Part shown: positions 36,404-45,416 of the stretch, piece by piece | Layout of the letters: each line of letters starts with the position of its first letter | How positions within the stretch are numbered: the first letter of the stretch is position 1 | Assembly: GCA_050303435.1 (NCBI GenBank) | Contig: JBNLBT010000003.1 | Location: 1 to 64,000 of the forward strand | DNA: 64,000 bases | Origin: JBNLBT01 sp050303435 | Lineage (GTDB): Bacteria; Pseudomonadota; Gammaproteobacteria; Xanthomonadales; Marinicellaceae | Direction of reading: 5' to 3' | Notes under the pieces: model-generated | What the model was told of the DNA's origin: nothing | Seen by the model: the letters and a program-made list of their open reading frames with translations, nothing else | Databases searched by the model: none | Position numbers and translations under genes: made by a program

Positions 36404-37054
36404 TCAGGGCAGAGATCGGGCAAACACCAGCGCCAGCACTTCGTGCACGCCGCCCTTTTTCAGCGCCAGCGCACAGGCCCGGAGTGTCTGCGATGTGGTC
36501 ATCACATCGTCAACCAGTGCCACGCATCGGGCATTCACCGGGCGCATCAGATGAAACGCGCCGCGCACATTTTTCTTGCGTTGTGCGGCCTTCAACGCCG
36601 CTTGCATGGCGGTGGCGCGGCGCCGCTCCAGCACATCGTCCAACACCGGATTGCCCTGCACCTGATGCAGGCAGCGCGCCAATTCCCGCGCCTGGTCGTG
36701 GCCGCGACGACGCAACCGACTGCGGTGCAATGGCACGGGTATCAAAGGCACTTCAGGGGCAAGACGCAACACAGCCGGACGCAGGCATTCAGCCATCACA
36801 CGCGCCATCGCCAAGTGTTCACCAAATTTCAGCGACAACACCCAGCGGTCAATCGGTGAAGTGTATTGCGTGGCACTGAATGTGCGCTCAAAGGGCGGTG
36901 GATCGCGCAGGCATTCACCGCACTGCGTGGCTGCAGAGGTGAGCGCTTTATCGCATCGCTGGCAGCGGTTTTCCGGTTGTTGCAGCAGCGCGCGGCAGCC
37001 TGTGCACAACGCGCCTTCTCCGCGGTGCAGACAAATCAGGCAGCGCTCAGTCAC
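36404..37054 (-). CDS. comF: ComF-family phosphoribosyltransferase-like protein
   Basis: 216 residues from a GTG at 37054. Four CxxC-type pairs (CLIC, CTGC, CQRC, CGEC) make the N-terminal double zinc finger, then IPVPLHRSRLRRRGHDQA and the PRPP loop VALVDDVMTTSQT near 190. ComF proteins are needed for natural transformation in several species (with type IV pili in Gram-negatives). The open frame runs 153 bases further upstream, but the GTG is chosen because the family starts just before the first zinc pair and because it overlaps the preceding stop (GTGACTGA). Confidence 0.87.
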   Translation of the reverse strand: MTERCLICLHRGEGALCTGCRALLQQPENRCQRCDKALTSAATQCGECLRDPPPFERTFSATQYTSPIDRWVLSLKFGEHLAMARVMAECLRPAVLRLAPEVPLIPVPLHRSRLRRRGHDQARELARCLHQVQGNPVLDDVLERRRATAMQAALKAAQRKKNVRGAFHLMRPVNARCVALVDDVMTTSQTLRACALALKKGGVHEVLALVFARSLP

Positions 37055-37592
37055 CGATGGGGACGATGATGCCCAGAGTGAACTGACCGTCGCCGAAGCC
37101 ATCCTGGCCAGGCAGGTCTGAATCGTTGGTGTCCAGGCGGCTGCGTGCTTCGGCGCGGATGCGCACGCCGTTGCCGGCAAAATACCAGGAACCGCCGACG
37201 GCCACATTGACGATCAGGCTGTTGTCGGAGGTGTCCGGAAACCGTGCATCGGCGTGAATCACACCGACTCCGAACAGCACGTAGGGTTTCCACAAGGGGT
37301 CGTGGTTGGTTTTGAACAGGTTGATGCCGGCGGCCTGATGTCGCAGATCGAAATCGATGTCGAAATCGTATTCATCCTGCATCAATTCAAATTCAAAGCC
37401 CCAATCGCGGTTGAGGTGTTTGCCCACCCGCAAATCGAGCACTTTGGCTTCGTTCAGACGCACGTCATCGTCCGGCACCACAATGCCGCCGTTGATGTTC
37501 CAGTACCAGCGGTAATCAATGCCATCCTGTGCGGGCAGTTCTTGTTGCGCCAGCAGCATCGGCCACAGGCCCTGCAGCCAGGACTTCACCAT
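37047..37592 (-). CDS. Small outer-membrane beta-barrel-like protein
   Basis: 181 residues without assignable family name. After an N-terminal segment (MVKSWLQGLWPMLL) the chain alternates polar and hydrophobic residues typical of an eight-stranded OmpA/OprF-like barrel, for example YRWYWNINGGIVV, KPYVLFGVGVIHADA and FTLGIIVPIGD. The signal peptide is poor and the C-terminus lacks a final Phe/Trp, so localisation is uncertain. There is no OmpA peptidoglycan-binding domain. It lies between a DUF937 gene and comF and overlaps comF by eight bases. Confidence 0.7.
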   Translation of the reverse strand: MVKSWLQGLWPMLLAQQELPAQDGIDYRWYWNINGGIVVPDDDVRLNEAKVLDLRVGKHLNRDWGFEFELMQDEYDFDIDFDLRHQAAGINLFKTNHDPLWKPYVLFGVGVIHADARFPDTSDNSLIVNVAVGGSWYFAGNGVRIRAEARSRLDTNDSDLPGQDGFGDGQFTLGIIVPIGD

Positions 37593-37623
37593 GAGTCAAC
37601 GCCGTTTCTGGGCCCTTCAAGTG

Positions 37624-38223
37624 TCATTTTTTAAACAGCGAACTCAGCAAGCCGGAACCCTGAGACACCACATCGGACAAATCCACATCGCCGTCACCGT
37701 CGCTGTCCAGCAGGCTTTCCAGCAAGCCGGCTTTGGGTTGTCTCTGTTGAATCGAGCGGCGTTCACGATTGAGCAGATCGTGCAGCCCGCCCGCATTCAG
37801 GTTCTGGTCGCGTTTGGCTTTGCCCAGTGCACCGAGCACCACCGGGGCCAGCATGCTCAACAGCTGCGCGGTGCCGCGTGAATCCATGCCGGTGGCCTGA
37901 CCCAGCTGACGCGCGACATGGTTCTGCCGGGCGCCCAGCACATGTTCCAGAATGCGGATGCCGTCGGCCTGGTTTTCTCTGGAACTGAGGAGATTGCCAA
38001 GCTGGCCAAGTATGGCGCCGCTGTGATCCCGGTCCAGGGCCGATGCCAGTGACTCGGCGCCGGCGTTTGACTGCGTGTTGCGTTGCAAGGCGCCAATCAG
38101 CACCGGCAATGCCGCGGTGATCAGTCGTTGGGTGTTGTCGTGACTGCCGCCGACTTTGGCGGTGACAGAATTCAGCACGTCAGGGCTGAGTTGGCTGGTG
38201 ATCAAATCGGTGAGTCCACTCAT
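37624..38223 (-). CDS. DUF937-family (YidB-like) protein
   Basis: 199 residues from the ATG at 38223, which has GAGG upstream; the frame extends further but without coding character. The DUF937 body (about 5-150) contains TAALPVLIGALQRNTQ and LLSMLAPVVLGALGKAK, the paired hydrophobic helices of the family. The C-terminus has the acidic loop DSDGDGDVDLSDV, a single EF-hand/dockerin-like calcium site, before GLLSSLFKK. Function unknown. Probably the first gene of DUF937-barrel-comF; divergent from the DUF1631 gene. Confidence 0.85.
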   Translation of the reverse strand: MSGLTDLITSQLSPDVLNSVTAKVGGSHDNTQRLITAALPVLIGALQRNTQSNAGAESLASALDRDHSGAILGQLGNLLSSRENQADGIRILEHVLGARQNHVARQLGQATGMDSRGTAQLLSMLAPVVLGALGKAKRDQNLNAGGLHDLLNRERRSIQQRQPKAGLLESLLDSDGDGDVDLSDVVSQGSGLLSSLFKK

Positions 38224-38408
38224 GTTGGTGCCTCGTGTGTGAAAAATTTGAATCTTATCACAAAATTTCGAGTCATTTATATCGATGTCTACACAAGTGC
38301 TTGGCAAATCAGGAAAAAATCCATTCCAAGCGGTAAAACTTCTTGTCAGGCGCCGGGTGTTTCTGGTAGTTTTATGTACTGGGGGTAACAAGTCATTCTA
38401 GCTGGCGT

Positions 38409-40517
38409 ATGAATCACAGTGAAATACTGAATAATTGTCTGGATTTATTCAAGAAGGTCCTGCTTGACGGTGTTGAATCGTCGGTCAAACACGTGTTGCA
38501 GGACATATTCAATCAAGCCGAAAACGCCAGTTCGAATGCGCAGGAACAGTTGCTGTTCGAAAATTACAAACTGCTCAAGCTGTACTACCCGCAAATGATG
38601 CAGTCAATGGAACAGACCACCGCGGTGATGCCGGAATTCATTTCTGAGCAGATCAGTCGCTCGGACAAGAAAATTTCCCTGTCGCTGGTGGAAGACGAAG
38701 AACTGGAAATCTCGCTGTCGCTGACGCAATTGGAAGCGCAGCTGGACAACCGCTTTCACGCCGAACTGCACGCCCTGGAAAAACGCTTGCGGGTGTTGTA
38801 TGCCAGTCGCAACATGGATCGCAACAACATGCCTTTTTCACCGGAATCGATCAGCTGGATCCTGTCCAGGGTGCTGGAAACCATCGAGCTGGATGTGTCG
38901 GTCAAGGCGTCACTGATCGATAAAATGACGCGCGTGCTGAGCGAAGACATGCGCGCCGTGTATGTGCGCATGAACGATCTGTTCATTGAGGCCGGCATTC
39001 TGCCAAACATTCGCCCGGAAGCCAAAGCACGGGCCGAAAGCGCTGCAGCGGCCAGACGCGCGCCAGCGGCTGAGTCGGGCGCGCCTGCCGAGGACGGCAC
39101 CAGCAACTACAATTATGAACAGCAATCCAAGCAACTGATCAATTCAATTTTCGAGTTGCTGTCTTCGCGCGGCGGAACAACGGCCGGGCCATCCGAGCAG
39201 TCGATCAGCGAGGCGGTTGAAACCAGTGATTTGGAAGTGGCCATGTCGGCGCTGTCCAAGGAACGGAAGTTTGAAGCCAACAGTCAGTCCATGTCCGCGA
39301 TCAAGGCCGAACTCATTGAACAGGTGGCACAGCACAGCGGGCTGCTGTCGCCCCAGCTGTCGCAAGCCCAGGCCAAGTCCCTGGATGTGATGGGCATGGT
39401 GTATGATCAAATCAAGCAGGACGAATCCATTGACGATCACATTCAGTCGTCGATCAACAGCATCAATTTGCCGCTGTTGCGGATGGCCATGACCGATCGC
39501 AGTTTTTTTGAGTCCAATTCTCACCCCGCCAGACAATACCTGGAAATGATGATCTACGCGGCGCAGCAATGGCACGGCTCGTCGGTGGTCAAAAAACTGA
39601 GCAAATTCAGTGACCGCATTGCGCAGTCGTTTGATGGTTCCAAGCAGGCCTTTACTGAAGCCACCGAAGCACTGCGCAGCTATCTTGACACCACCGAGAA
39701 ACGCGCGCGCAAAGCGGAAGAAAAATGGGTCAGCGCCGCGCAAGGTCGGGAAAAACTGGAGTTGGCGCGTGAAAGCGTGCACGACATGATCAGTGAATGG
39801 TTGCAGGACAATAAAATCCGTTTTGTTGAGACCGTGTTGACGCAGGTGTGGGAAGACGCCATGGTCCTGACTTTGCTGCGACACGGCAAACATTCGGAAA
39901 AATGGCACCGCCGGGTCAGGGCCGCGGAAACCCTGGCACACATGGGCTCACCGGATAAAGTCAATGCCTTGAGTGGCAAGAAGAAAATCGAATCGCTGCA
40001 TGCCCTGGACACCACCATGGATGAGCTGGGCTATTCCAAGCGCGACCGTGAGAAAGTCATCAACAATCTCAAGGTCTGCACGGAATGGTCCAGCGCCGAA
40101 CCCGAAGAACGGGCCGACACGCCACAGATTGAACGCGTGATGTCCCTGGAAGAGTCGGCGTCCAAAAAAGAAGCGGAAACGGAACGCAAAAACAAACGCA
40201 TTGAAGACATCCGTGAACTCAATGACAAAGAAAAATCGATCCTGGCCAAATTGCGCATATTGCCGTACGGCACGGTGTTTGATTTTTTCATCAACCAGCA
40301 ACGTGACAAAATTCGTCGCAAGCTCAGCTGGCTCAGCCCGATCAGCAACAAGGCACTGTTCCTGGATCAATTCGGCAAACAGCCGCATGAAGTGACATTG
40401 CAGCGTGTGGCCATCGACATTGCCCGCGGCAATGTGGTGCAGGTCGAGGTGGAAAGCGGTGGATATTTTGAAAAAGCGTTGAATCGGATAGTAAAAAGTT
40501 TAAAATCACTGGTATGA
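38409..40517 (+). CDS. DUF1631-family protein
   Basis: 702 residues, soluble, strongly helical, with no membrane segment. The N-terminus (NNCLDLFKKVLLDGVESSVKH) and the segment following RNNMPFSPESISWILSRVLETIEL match the DUF1631 family, large cytosolic proteins of gamma- and betaproteobacteria with no assigned biochemical role. Residues about 195-225 form a low-complexity Ala/Glu linker. The C-terminal 110 residues (from about 590) are charged and may be a separate domain, possibly PilZ-like (GTVFDFFINQ, RRKLSWLSPISNKALFLDQ). It overlaps a PilZ gene by four bases, suggesting a cyclic-di-GMP-linked role. Confidence 0.82.
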   Translation: MNHSEILNNCLDLFKKVLLDGVESSVKHVLQDIFNQAENASSNAQEQLLFENYKLLKLYYPQMMQSMEQTTAVMPEFISEQISRSDKKISLSLVEDEELEISLSLTQLEAQLDNRFHAELHALEKRLRVLYASRNMDRNNMPFSPESISWILSRVLETIELDVSVKASLIDKMTRVLSEDMRAVYVRMNDLFIEAGILPNIRPEAKARAESAAAARRAPAAESGAPAEDGTSNYNYEQQSKQLINSIFELLSSRGGTTAGPSEQSISEAVETSDLEVAMSALSKERKFEANSQSMSAIKAELIEQVAQHSGLLSPQLSQAQAKSLDVMGMVYDQIKQDESIDDHIQSSINSINLPLLRMAMTDRSFFESNSHPARQYLEMMIYAAQQWHGSSVVKKLSKFSDRIAQSFDGSKQAFTEATEALRSYLDTTEKRARKAEEKWVSAAQGREKLELARESVHDMISEWLQDNKIRFVETVLTQVWEDAMVLTLLRHGKHSEKWHRRVRAAETLAHMGSPDKVNALSGKKKIESLHALDTTMDELGYSKRDREKVINNLKVCTEWSSAEPEERADTPQIERVMSLEESASKKEAETERKNKRIEDIRELNDKEKSILAKLRILPYGTVFDFFINQQRDKIRRKLSWLSPISNKALFLDQFGKQPHEVTLQRVAIDIARGNVVQVEVESGGYFEKALNRIVKSLKSLV

Positions 40518-40888
40518 CAGTGAACAAACACACCCACTTGCACAACAACACCACACGCTGGGAAGACGGTCAACGGTTGAGAATCAGCCCGCCGGTCGGT
40601 TCCATGGCCATCAATCAGCTCAATGGCATGACTCTGGGTGAGATCATCAACTTATCCGACAACGGTTTCATGTTGTCCAGCCGCAGTAAAATAGAACCTG
40701 AGCAACTGTTCCAGTTGCAATTGCGCATCACCGGAGAGCGTGCATTCAATTGTTCGGTCGGCGTGGAGTGCATGTGGTCCGAGGACCAGGGCAAGCGCAT
40801 GGTCCTGGCGGGATTTTATATTATGGACATCTCCGCACAGGACCAATTGATTCTCAAACGGTTTATTGCACAGTCAGCAGACGGTTGA
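40514..40888 (+). CDS. PilZ domain protein
   Basis: 124 residues. The PilZ second motif is recognisable as NLSDNGFML (consensus D/NxSxxG), while the N-terminal arginine motif is degenerate (RWEDGQRLRIS), so cyclic-di-GMP binding is likely but not assured. ATGA overlap with the DUF1631 gene means coupled translation. Its 3' end overlaps the convergent tolC gene by 26 bases. Given pilT, pilU and a PilB/GspE ATPase in the same window, a link to pilus or surface control is plausible. Confidence 0.8.
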   Translation: MTVNKHTHLHNNTTRWEDGQRLRISPPVGSMAINQLNGMTLGEIINLSDNGFMLSSRSKIEPEQLFQLQLRITGERAFNCSVGVECMWSEDQGKRMVLAGFYIMDISAQDQLILKRFIAQSADG

Positions 40889-42242
40889 TCGCCATCAGAT
40901 CGTCCTGATCCAGGATGCCGGCGGCACGTTTCAAATTGAACACATTCATCAAATAGTCGTACTTAGCCTGCGAGAAATCCCGCTGCGCCTGATACAGGCT
41001 GCGTTGTGCGTTCAGCACTTCAACAATGTTGCGGGTGCCGACTTCAAATCCTGCGGTGGTGGCCTTTTCCGCGGACGCAGCCGATACCACGGCCAGTTGT
41101 CGCGCCTGCACCGAGCTCCACCCGGCTTCCACGTTGTGAATCGCGTTGCGGATGTTGCGAATGGTGGACAGGTTGGCCTGGTCCAGACTCTCCATGGATG
41201 ACTTGTACTGAAAGCGCGCCTGCTTGGTCAGCGAATGGGTGCGGCCGCCGGAGAATATGGGCACACTGACGCTTAAGTTGTAGCTGGTGGATTTGTTTTC
41301 CTGTGTGACCAGCGCCACAATTTCCTGAAAATCCGGGCTGTTTGGATCGTTGTTGCGGAAGGCCGCGCTGTTGTTGATGTTGCTGCCGTGGCTGACCGAC
41401 AAATCCACGGACGGGAAGTGTCCGCTGCGCTGCAGACGGATGTTGATTTCAGCCAGCTCGGCGTTGATCTTGGCGATGCCCAGGTCGGGGTTCTGTTCCA
41501 GGGCAATGGTTTGCCAGCGGGCCAGGTCATATTCCGGCAAGTCAATGCGTTCAATGTCGTCGGGCAGTGCGTTCAGGCTTTCGTAGTAATTCTGCGCCAC
41601 TTCAAACAGCGCCTCGCGGGCGTCGTCGAGCAGGTTTTTAGCCTGAATCACCCCGGCGCGGGCGGCGTCGTACTGCGCGCGCGCTTCGTGCACATCGGTG
41701 ATCGCAGCCAGGCCCACTTCATAGCGCTGTTCGGCCTGATCCAGCTGGCGCTGAATGGCTTTCTGTTCAGCTTCGGCAAAGCGCACCGAATCGATGTTGA
41801 TCAACACATTGAAATAGTTCTGCGCCACGCGAATCAGAAAATCCTGGTAGGCGCGGTCGTACTCGGCTTTGGACAGCGCAATCTGCAAGCGCGATTGCTT
41901 CATGTTTTCGTAATTGCCTTGGTTGTAGATGGACTGACTCAGGCTGACTTGCCAGGATTCGGTGTCGGTGTCGGGTGTTTCAATGTTGACTTCATCAAAG
42001 CCTTCAGGCACATCGACGGTCACATCGGATGAGCCCCGGGTGGTGTCCCAGCTGGCGTTGACCTGCGGTAAAAAATTGGCCAGCGCCTGTTTTTTGTTTT
42101 CTTTGCTGGCTTCCAGATTGTATTTGGCGGCGGCCAGTTGCGGGTCTTTTTCCAGCGCCGATTGCAGCACGCCGCCGAGATCGGCGCCGTGGGCGGACAA
42201 TGAAAACAGAGCCAGTGAGATGATGCGCAAGGATTTATTCAT
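40863..42242 (-). CDS. tolC: TolC-family outer-membrane efflux/secretion channel
   Basis: 459 residues with a signal peptide (SLRIISLALFSLSAHGA). The two-fold repeated TolC barrel-and-tunnel fold is seen in the duplicated blocks ALEKDPQLAAAKYNLEAS and ALEQNPDLGIAKINAELA, with coiled-coil stretches between. The GTRNIVEVLNAQRSLYQAQRDF end motif is characteristic of TolC. Forms the outer-membrane exit for type I secretion and multidrug efflux. Follows pcm by 24 bases, an arrangement common in gammaproteobacteria. Convergent with the PilZ gene, sharing 26 bases. Confidence 0.93.
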   Translation of the reverse strand: MNKSLRIISLALFSLSAHGADLGGVLQSALEKDPQLAAAKYNLEASKENKKQALANFLPQVNASWDTTRGSSDVTVDVPEGFDEVNIETPDTDTESWQVSLSQSIYNQGNYENMKQSRLQIALSKAEYDRAYQDFLIRVAQNYFNVLINIDSVRFAEAEQKAIQRQLDQAEQRYEVGLAAITDVHEARAQYDAARAGVIQAKNLLDDAREALFEVAQNYYESLNALPDDIERIDLPEYDLARWQTIALEQNPDLGIAKINAELAEINIRLQRSGHFPSVDLSVSHGSNINNSAAFRNNDPNSPDFQEIVALVTQENKSTSYNLSVSVPIFSGGRTHSLTKQARFQYKSSMESLDQANLSTIRNIRNAIHNVEAGWSSVQARQLAVVSAASAEKATTAGFEVGTRNIVEVLNAQRSLYQAQRDFSQAKYDYLMNVFNLKRAAGILDQDDLMAINRLLTVQ

Positions 42243-42266
42243 AGTAAATACCGTTTCGTGTGAACT

Positions 42267-42905
42267 TTAAAGTATGAAAGGTTTGGCGGCGTATTTGTTG
42301 ATCAATGGATCCACCACGGTGTCAAAATACGACGTGCTGTTGTGTTTGTCGGTATAGACCCGGGCCTGCATGATCGGTTCCTCTCCGATGATGGCAAACA
42401 CGCGTCCACCCGGATTCAGCCAGTCGAACACGGCATCGGGCAAGGATTTGACCGCGCCGGTCAGCACCACCGCGTCGAAACGACCGGACAAGTGAAAGTC
42501 AAAAAAATCGCCTTCGTGCAAGGTGACGTTGCCGATCTGGTTGTCGGCCAGTTTACCGCCGGCCGAATCGATGAATTCACTCACCAGATCAATGCTGGTC
42601 ACGTGTTTGCACAGGCGCGCCATCAGGGCGGTGACGTAACCGCTGCCGGTGCCCACTTCAAGGGCGGTTTCATGGGGTTTTAAAGCCACAGCTTGCAGCA
42701 TGCGGCCTTCGATGATCGGCTTCATCATGGATTGATTGTGGCCGATCGGCAAGGCGGTGTCGGTGAACGCCAGTTTGCGTTGCGTGACGGGAACAAACTC
42801 TTCGCGCGGCACCTGCAACATGGTTTGCAACAAAGACTTGTCCAATACGTCCCAGCTGCGGACCTGAGACAACACCATGTTGTTTCTTGCGGTTTCAAAA
42901 TTCAT
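42267..42905 (-). CDS. pcm: Protein-L-isoaspartate O-methyltransferase family protein
   Basis: 212 residues, normal Pcm length. N-terminal helices RNNMVLSQVRSWDVLD and PREEFVP, then DTALPIGHNQSMMKP, the Pcm substrate loop, followed by the SAM motif EVGTGSGYVTALMARL near 81. Methylates isoaspartyl residues in damaged proteins; the sequence LPIGHNQSMMKP differs from the canonical PIGxGQTISQP, so a divergent substrate is possible. First gene before tolC; divergent from rsmG. Confidence 0.87.
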   Translation of the reverse strand: MNFETARNNMVLSQVRSWDVLDKSLLQTMLQVPREEFVPVTQRKLAFTDTALPIGHNQSMMKPIIEGRMLQAVALKPHETALEVGTGSGYVTALMARLCKHVTSIDLVSEFIDSAGGKLADNQIGNVTLHEGDFFDFHLSGRFDAVVLTGAVKSLPDAVFDWLNPGGRVFAIIGEEPIMQARVYTDKHNSTSYFDTVVDPLINKYAAKPFIL

Positions 42906-43071
42906 GTCTGATCAATTCCTGTATTGTCTGGCTGGATGATTTGTTATTAAATGTCACTGGGTCAATGATGCGCCGCAATCCCGCACGTGTCAGGCTAGAA
43001 TACTTCACAGCGATCAAAAACCAAATGGGTTAAAAGTCACCATTTTTTTACCAATCAACCGGGCTTTAGAT

Positions 43072-43695
43072 ATGAACGACAACCCCGTCGAAAAGTTACT
43101 GCACGAAGGCCTGGAAGCGCTGCAGTTGACGTTCGTCAATGCCGAAGCGATTCTGGCGTACCTTGCGTTGCTGGAAAAATGGAACAAAGCGTACAATCTG
43201 ACGGCCATCAGGGCGCCGCTTGAGATGATCACCCATCACGTTCTGGACAGCCTCTCAGTTTACCGTTTTCTGCACGGAAAGACAATCACGGATGTGGGCA
43301 CCGGCGGCGGTTTGCCCGGGGTGATTCTGGCCATTGCGGCGCCACACTGGTCCGTCACCCTGCTTGATTCCAGCCAGAAAAAAACCCGATTTTTGCGTCA
43401 GGTCAAACGCGAACTGGGCCTAGCGAATGTGTCGGTGGAGTGCCAAAGAGTTGAAAAATATTCACCGCCGGAACATTCGGATGTGATAATATCCAGAGCC
43501 TTTTCCGAAACCACGGAATTTCTGCGATTGTGCCGGCATCTGGGCGATAAAGACAGCCTGTTTTATGCCATGAAAGGCCCGCGCCAGGAGCGCATGCCGG
43601 GTCCGGATGAGGGCTTTGAGCTGATCCGCTCAGAGACGATACAAGTGCCGTCTCTGGCAGCGCAACGAAAATTGCACGTGTTTAGAAAGTCATGA
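43072..43695 (+). CDS. rsmG: 16S rRNA (guanine527-N7)-methyltransferase RsmG
   Basis: 207 residues. KWNKAYNLTAIR, HHVLDSLSVYRFL and the SAM-binding DVGTGGGLPGVILAI near 70 are the RsmG (GidB) signatures, followed by LLDSSQKKTRFLRQV and VISRAFS. Methylates G527 of 16S rRNA; loss gives low-level streptomycin resistance in other bacteria. The usual upstream partner mnmG (gidA) is absent; pcm-tolC lies divergently instead. Overlaps parA by four bases. Confidence 0.95.
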   Translation: MNDNPVEKLLHEGLEALQLTFVNAEAILAYLALLEKWNKAYNLTAIRAPLEMITHHVLDSLSVYRFLHGKTITDVGTGGGLPGVILAIAAPHWSVTLLDSSQKKTRFLRQVKRELGLANVSVECQRVEKYSPPEHSDVIISRAFSETTEFLRLCRHLGDKDSLFYAMKGPRQERMPGPDEGFELIRSETIQVPSLAAQRKLHVFRKS

Positions 43696-44465
43696 CTACG
43701 CAAGCTAAAACCATCGCCATCGCCAATCAGAAAGGCGGCGTGGGCAAAACCACCACCACCGTAAATCTGGCCGTGGGTCTGGCCAATCTGGGCAAAAAAG
43801 TGCTCCTGATTGACATGGATCCACAGGGCAACGCCACCATGGGGTGCGGGGTTGATTCCAGAAATTTGTCGCATTCCGCCTGTGAATTGCTGCTGGCAGA
43901 ATGCACGCCGCAAGAAGCCATCTGCGCCGGCGCTGGCGGTCGCATTGACCTGATCGGCGCCAACACCGACCTGACCGCCGCGGAACTGGCGCTGATGCAG
44001 GCCGACGATCCACAGCACGCGTTGAAAAAACAAATCCAACCGATCACCGCAGGCTACGATTATATTCTCATTGATTGCCCGCCGTCTTTGAGTATTCTCA
44101 CCGTCAATGCGCTGGTGGCGGCCAACAGCGTGATGATTCCGATGCAATGTGAATACTACGCGCTGGAAGGCCTGACATCCTTGCTCGACACGATCGAACG
44201 GATTCAGGAAAGCGTGAATCCCGAGCTGGAAATTGAAGGGCTGCTGCGCACCATGTACGACAGCCGCAACAATTTGTCCAACGAAGTGTCTCAACAGATC
44301 ATTGAACATTTCAAGTCCAAAGTGTTCATGACCGTCATCCCGCGCAACATCCGGGTGGCTGAAGCCCCGAGTTTCGGTCAGTCGGCCATTGAATACGACG
44401 CGTTGTCCAAGGGCGCCATGGCCTACAAGGGCCTGGCCGGAGAACTGGTCAAACGAAACCACTGA
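43692..44465 (+). CDS. parA: Chromosome partitioning ATPase ParA (Soj)
   Basis: 257 residues. Deviant Walker A KGGVGKTTT at about 14-22, LLIDMDPQGNATMG as A' motif, and DYILIDCPPSLSIL as Walker B. Small chromosomal ParA without the helix-turn-helix of plasmid ParA. Dynamic DNA-bound ATPase that moves ParB-parS complexes to segregate chromosome origins. Begins within the rsmG stop codon. Confidence 0.97.
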   Translation: MTTQAKTIAIANQKGGVGKTTTTVNLAVGLANLGKKVLLIDMDPQGNATMGCGVDSRNLSHSACELLLAECTPQEAICAGAGGRIDLIGANTDLTAAELALMQADDPQHALKKQIQPITAGYDYILIDCPPSLSILTVNALVAANSVMIPMQCEYYALEGLTSLLDTIERIQESVNPELEIEGLLRTMYDSRNNLSNEVSQQIIEHFKSKVFMTVIPRNIRVAEAPSFGQSAIEYDALSKGAMAYKGLAGELVKRNH

Positions 44466-44472
44466 ATAAATC

Positions 44473-45348
44473 ATGGCCAAGAAAAAATCGACTTTGGGCC
44501 GCGGACTGGATGCTTTGCTGGCTTCACGCGACGCCCAGAAAAAACAGTCCTCAGGCGGCGTTGAAAACGCCGGCTTGCACTCTCTGAAGGTTCAGTCTCT
44601 GCAGCCTGGACAGTACCAGCCGCGCAAGAACATGAATCCGGAGAAGCTTCAGGAGCTGGCCGATTCGATTCAGTCGCAAGGCATTGTGCAACCCATCGTG
44701 GTGCGGCACTTGCAGGGTGAGCGGTATGAGATCATCGCCGGCGAGCGGCGCTGGCGAGCGGCCAAAATGGCGGGACTGGACGAAGTGCCGGTGATCATCA
44801 AGGACGTGTCCGATCAACAGACCATTGCCATGGCGCTGATTGAAAACATTCAGCGCGAAGATTTGAATCCATTGGAGGAGGCTTTGGCACTGGATCGGTT
44901 GATCCGCGAATTCACCTTGACCCATCAGCAGGCGGCCGATGCGGTGGGCCGTTCGCGGGCCGCGGTCAGCAACCTGTTGCGACTGCTGGATTTGCAGGAA
45001 GGCGTCAAGCAAATGCTGGTGGAAGGCGAACTCGAAATGGGGCACGCGCGTTGTTTGTTGAGTCTCGATGCAACCCAGCAACTGAGGCTGGCGCAGGCCA
45101 TTGCCGAAGAGAAACTCAGCGTGCGACAGGCCGAGGCGCGGGTGGCCAAACTCAAACAGCCGGCCAGCGTAAACACCACCGCGCCGGCGCGCAAAGACCC
45201 GGATGTAAAACAGCTTGAGCAGACCCTGAGTGAACGGCTGTGCTGTGAAGTCAGCATCAAGCCCACGGCCAAAGGCGGCGGCAAGCTGATTGTGCAGTAC
45301 TACGACAACGAGCAATTGCAAGGCATTCTGGACAGATTGGACCAATAA
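44473..45348 (+). CDS. parB: Chromosome partitioning protein ParB (Spo0J)
   Basis: 291 residues. The CTP-binding pocket is intact (QYQPRKNMNPEKLQELADSI and GERRWRA), followed by the helix-turn-helix region LTHQQAADAVGRSRAAVSNL and a C-terminal dimerisation domain. Loads at parS as a CTP-dependent clamp and stimulates ParA. Starts seven bases after parA. No parS site was found in the window by eye. Confidence 0.96.
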   Translation: MAKKKSTLGRGLDALLASRDAQKKQSSGGVENAGLHSLKVQSLQPGQYQPRKNMNPEKLQELADSIQSQGIVQPIVVRHLQGERYEIIAGERRWRAAKMAGLDEVPVIIKDVSDQQTIAMALIENIQREDLNPLEEALALDRLIREFTLTHQQAADAVGRSRAAVSNLLRLLDLQEGVKQMLVEGELEMGHARCLLSLDATQQLRLAQAIAEEKLSVRQAEARVAKLKQPASVNTTAPARKDPDVKQLEQTLSERLCCEVSIKPTAKGGGKLIVQYYDNEQLQGILDRLDQ

Positions 45349-45416
45349 TTGCTTGATTTTCTGGGGTTGTGAAGTTAAGGTTTTGCCTCCTCAAAAATCA
45401 CGCGGCATCGGAACCT

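Noticed and set aside
36404..37207. ComF starting at the upstream end of its open frame (267 residues)
   Set aside because: The added 50 residues are low-complexity, overlap the barrel gene deeply and precede the family's first zinc pair.
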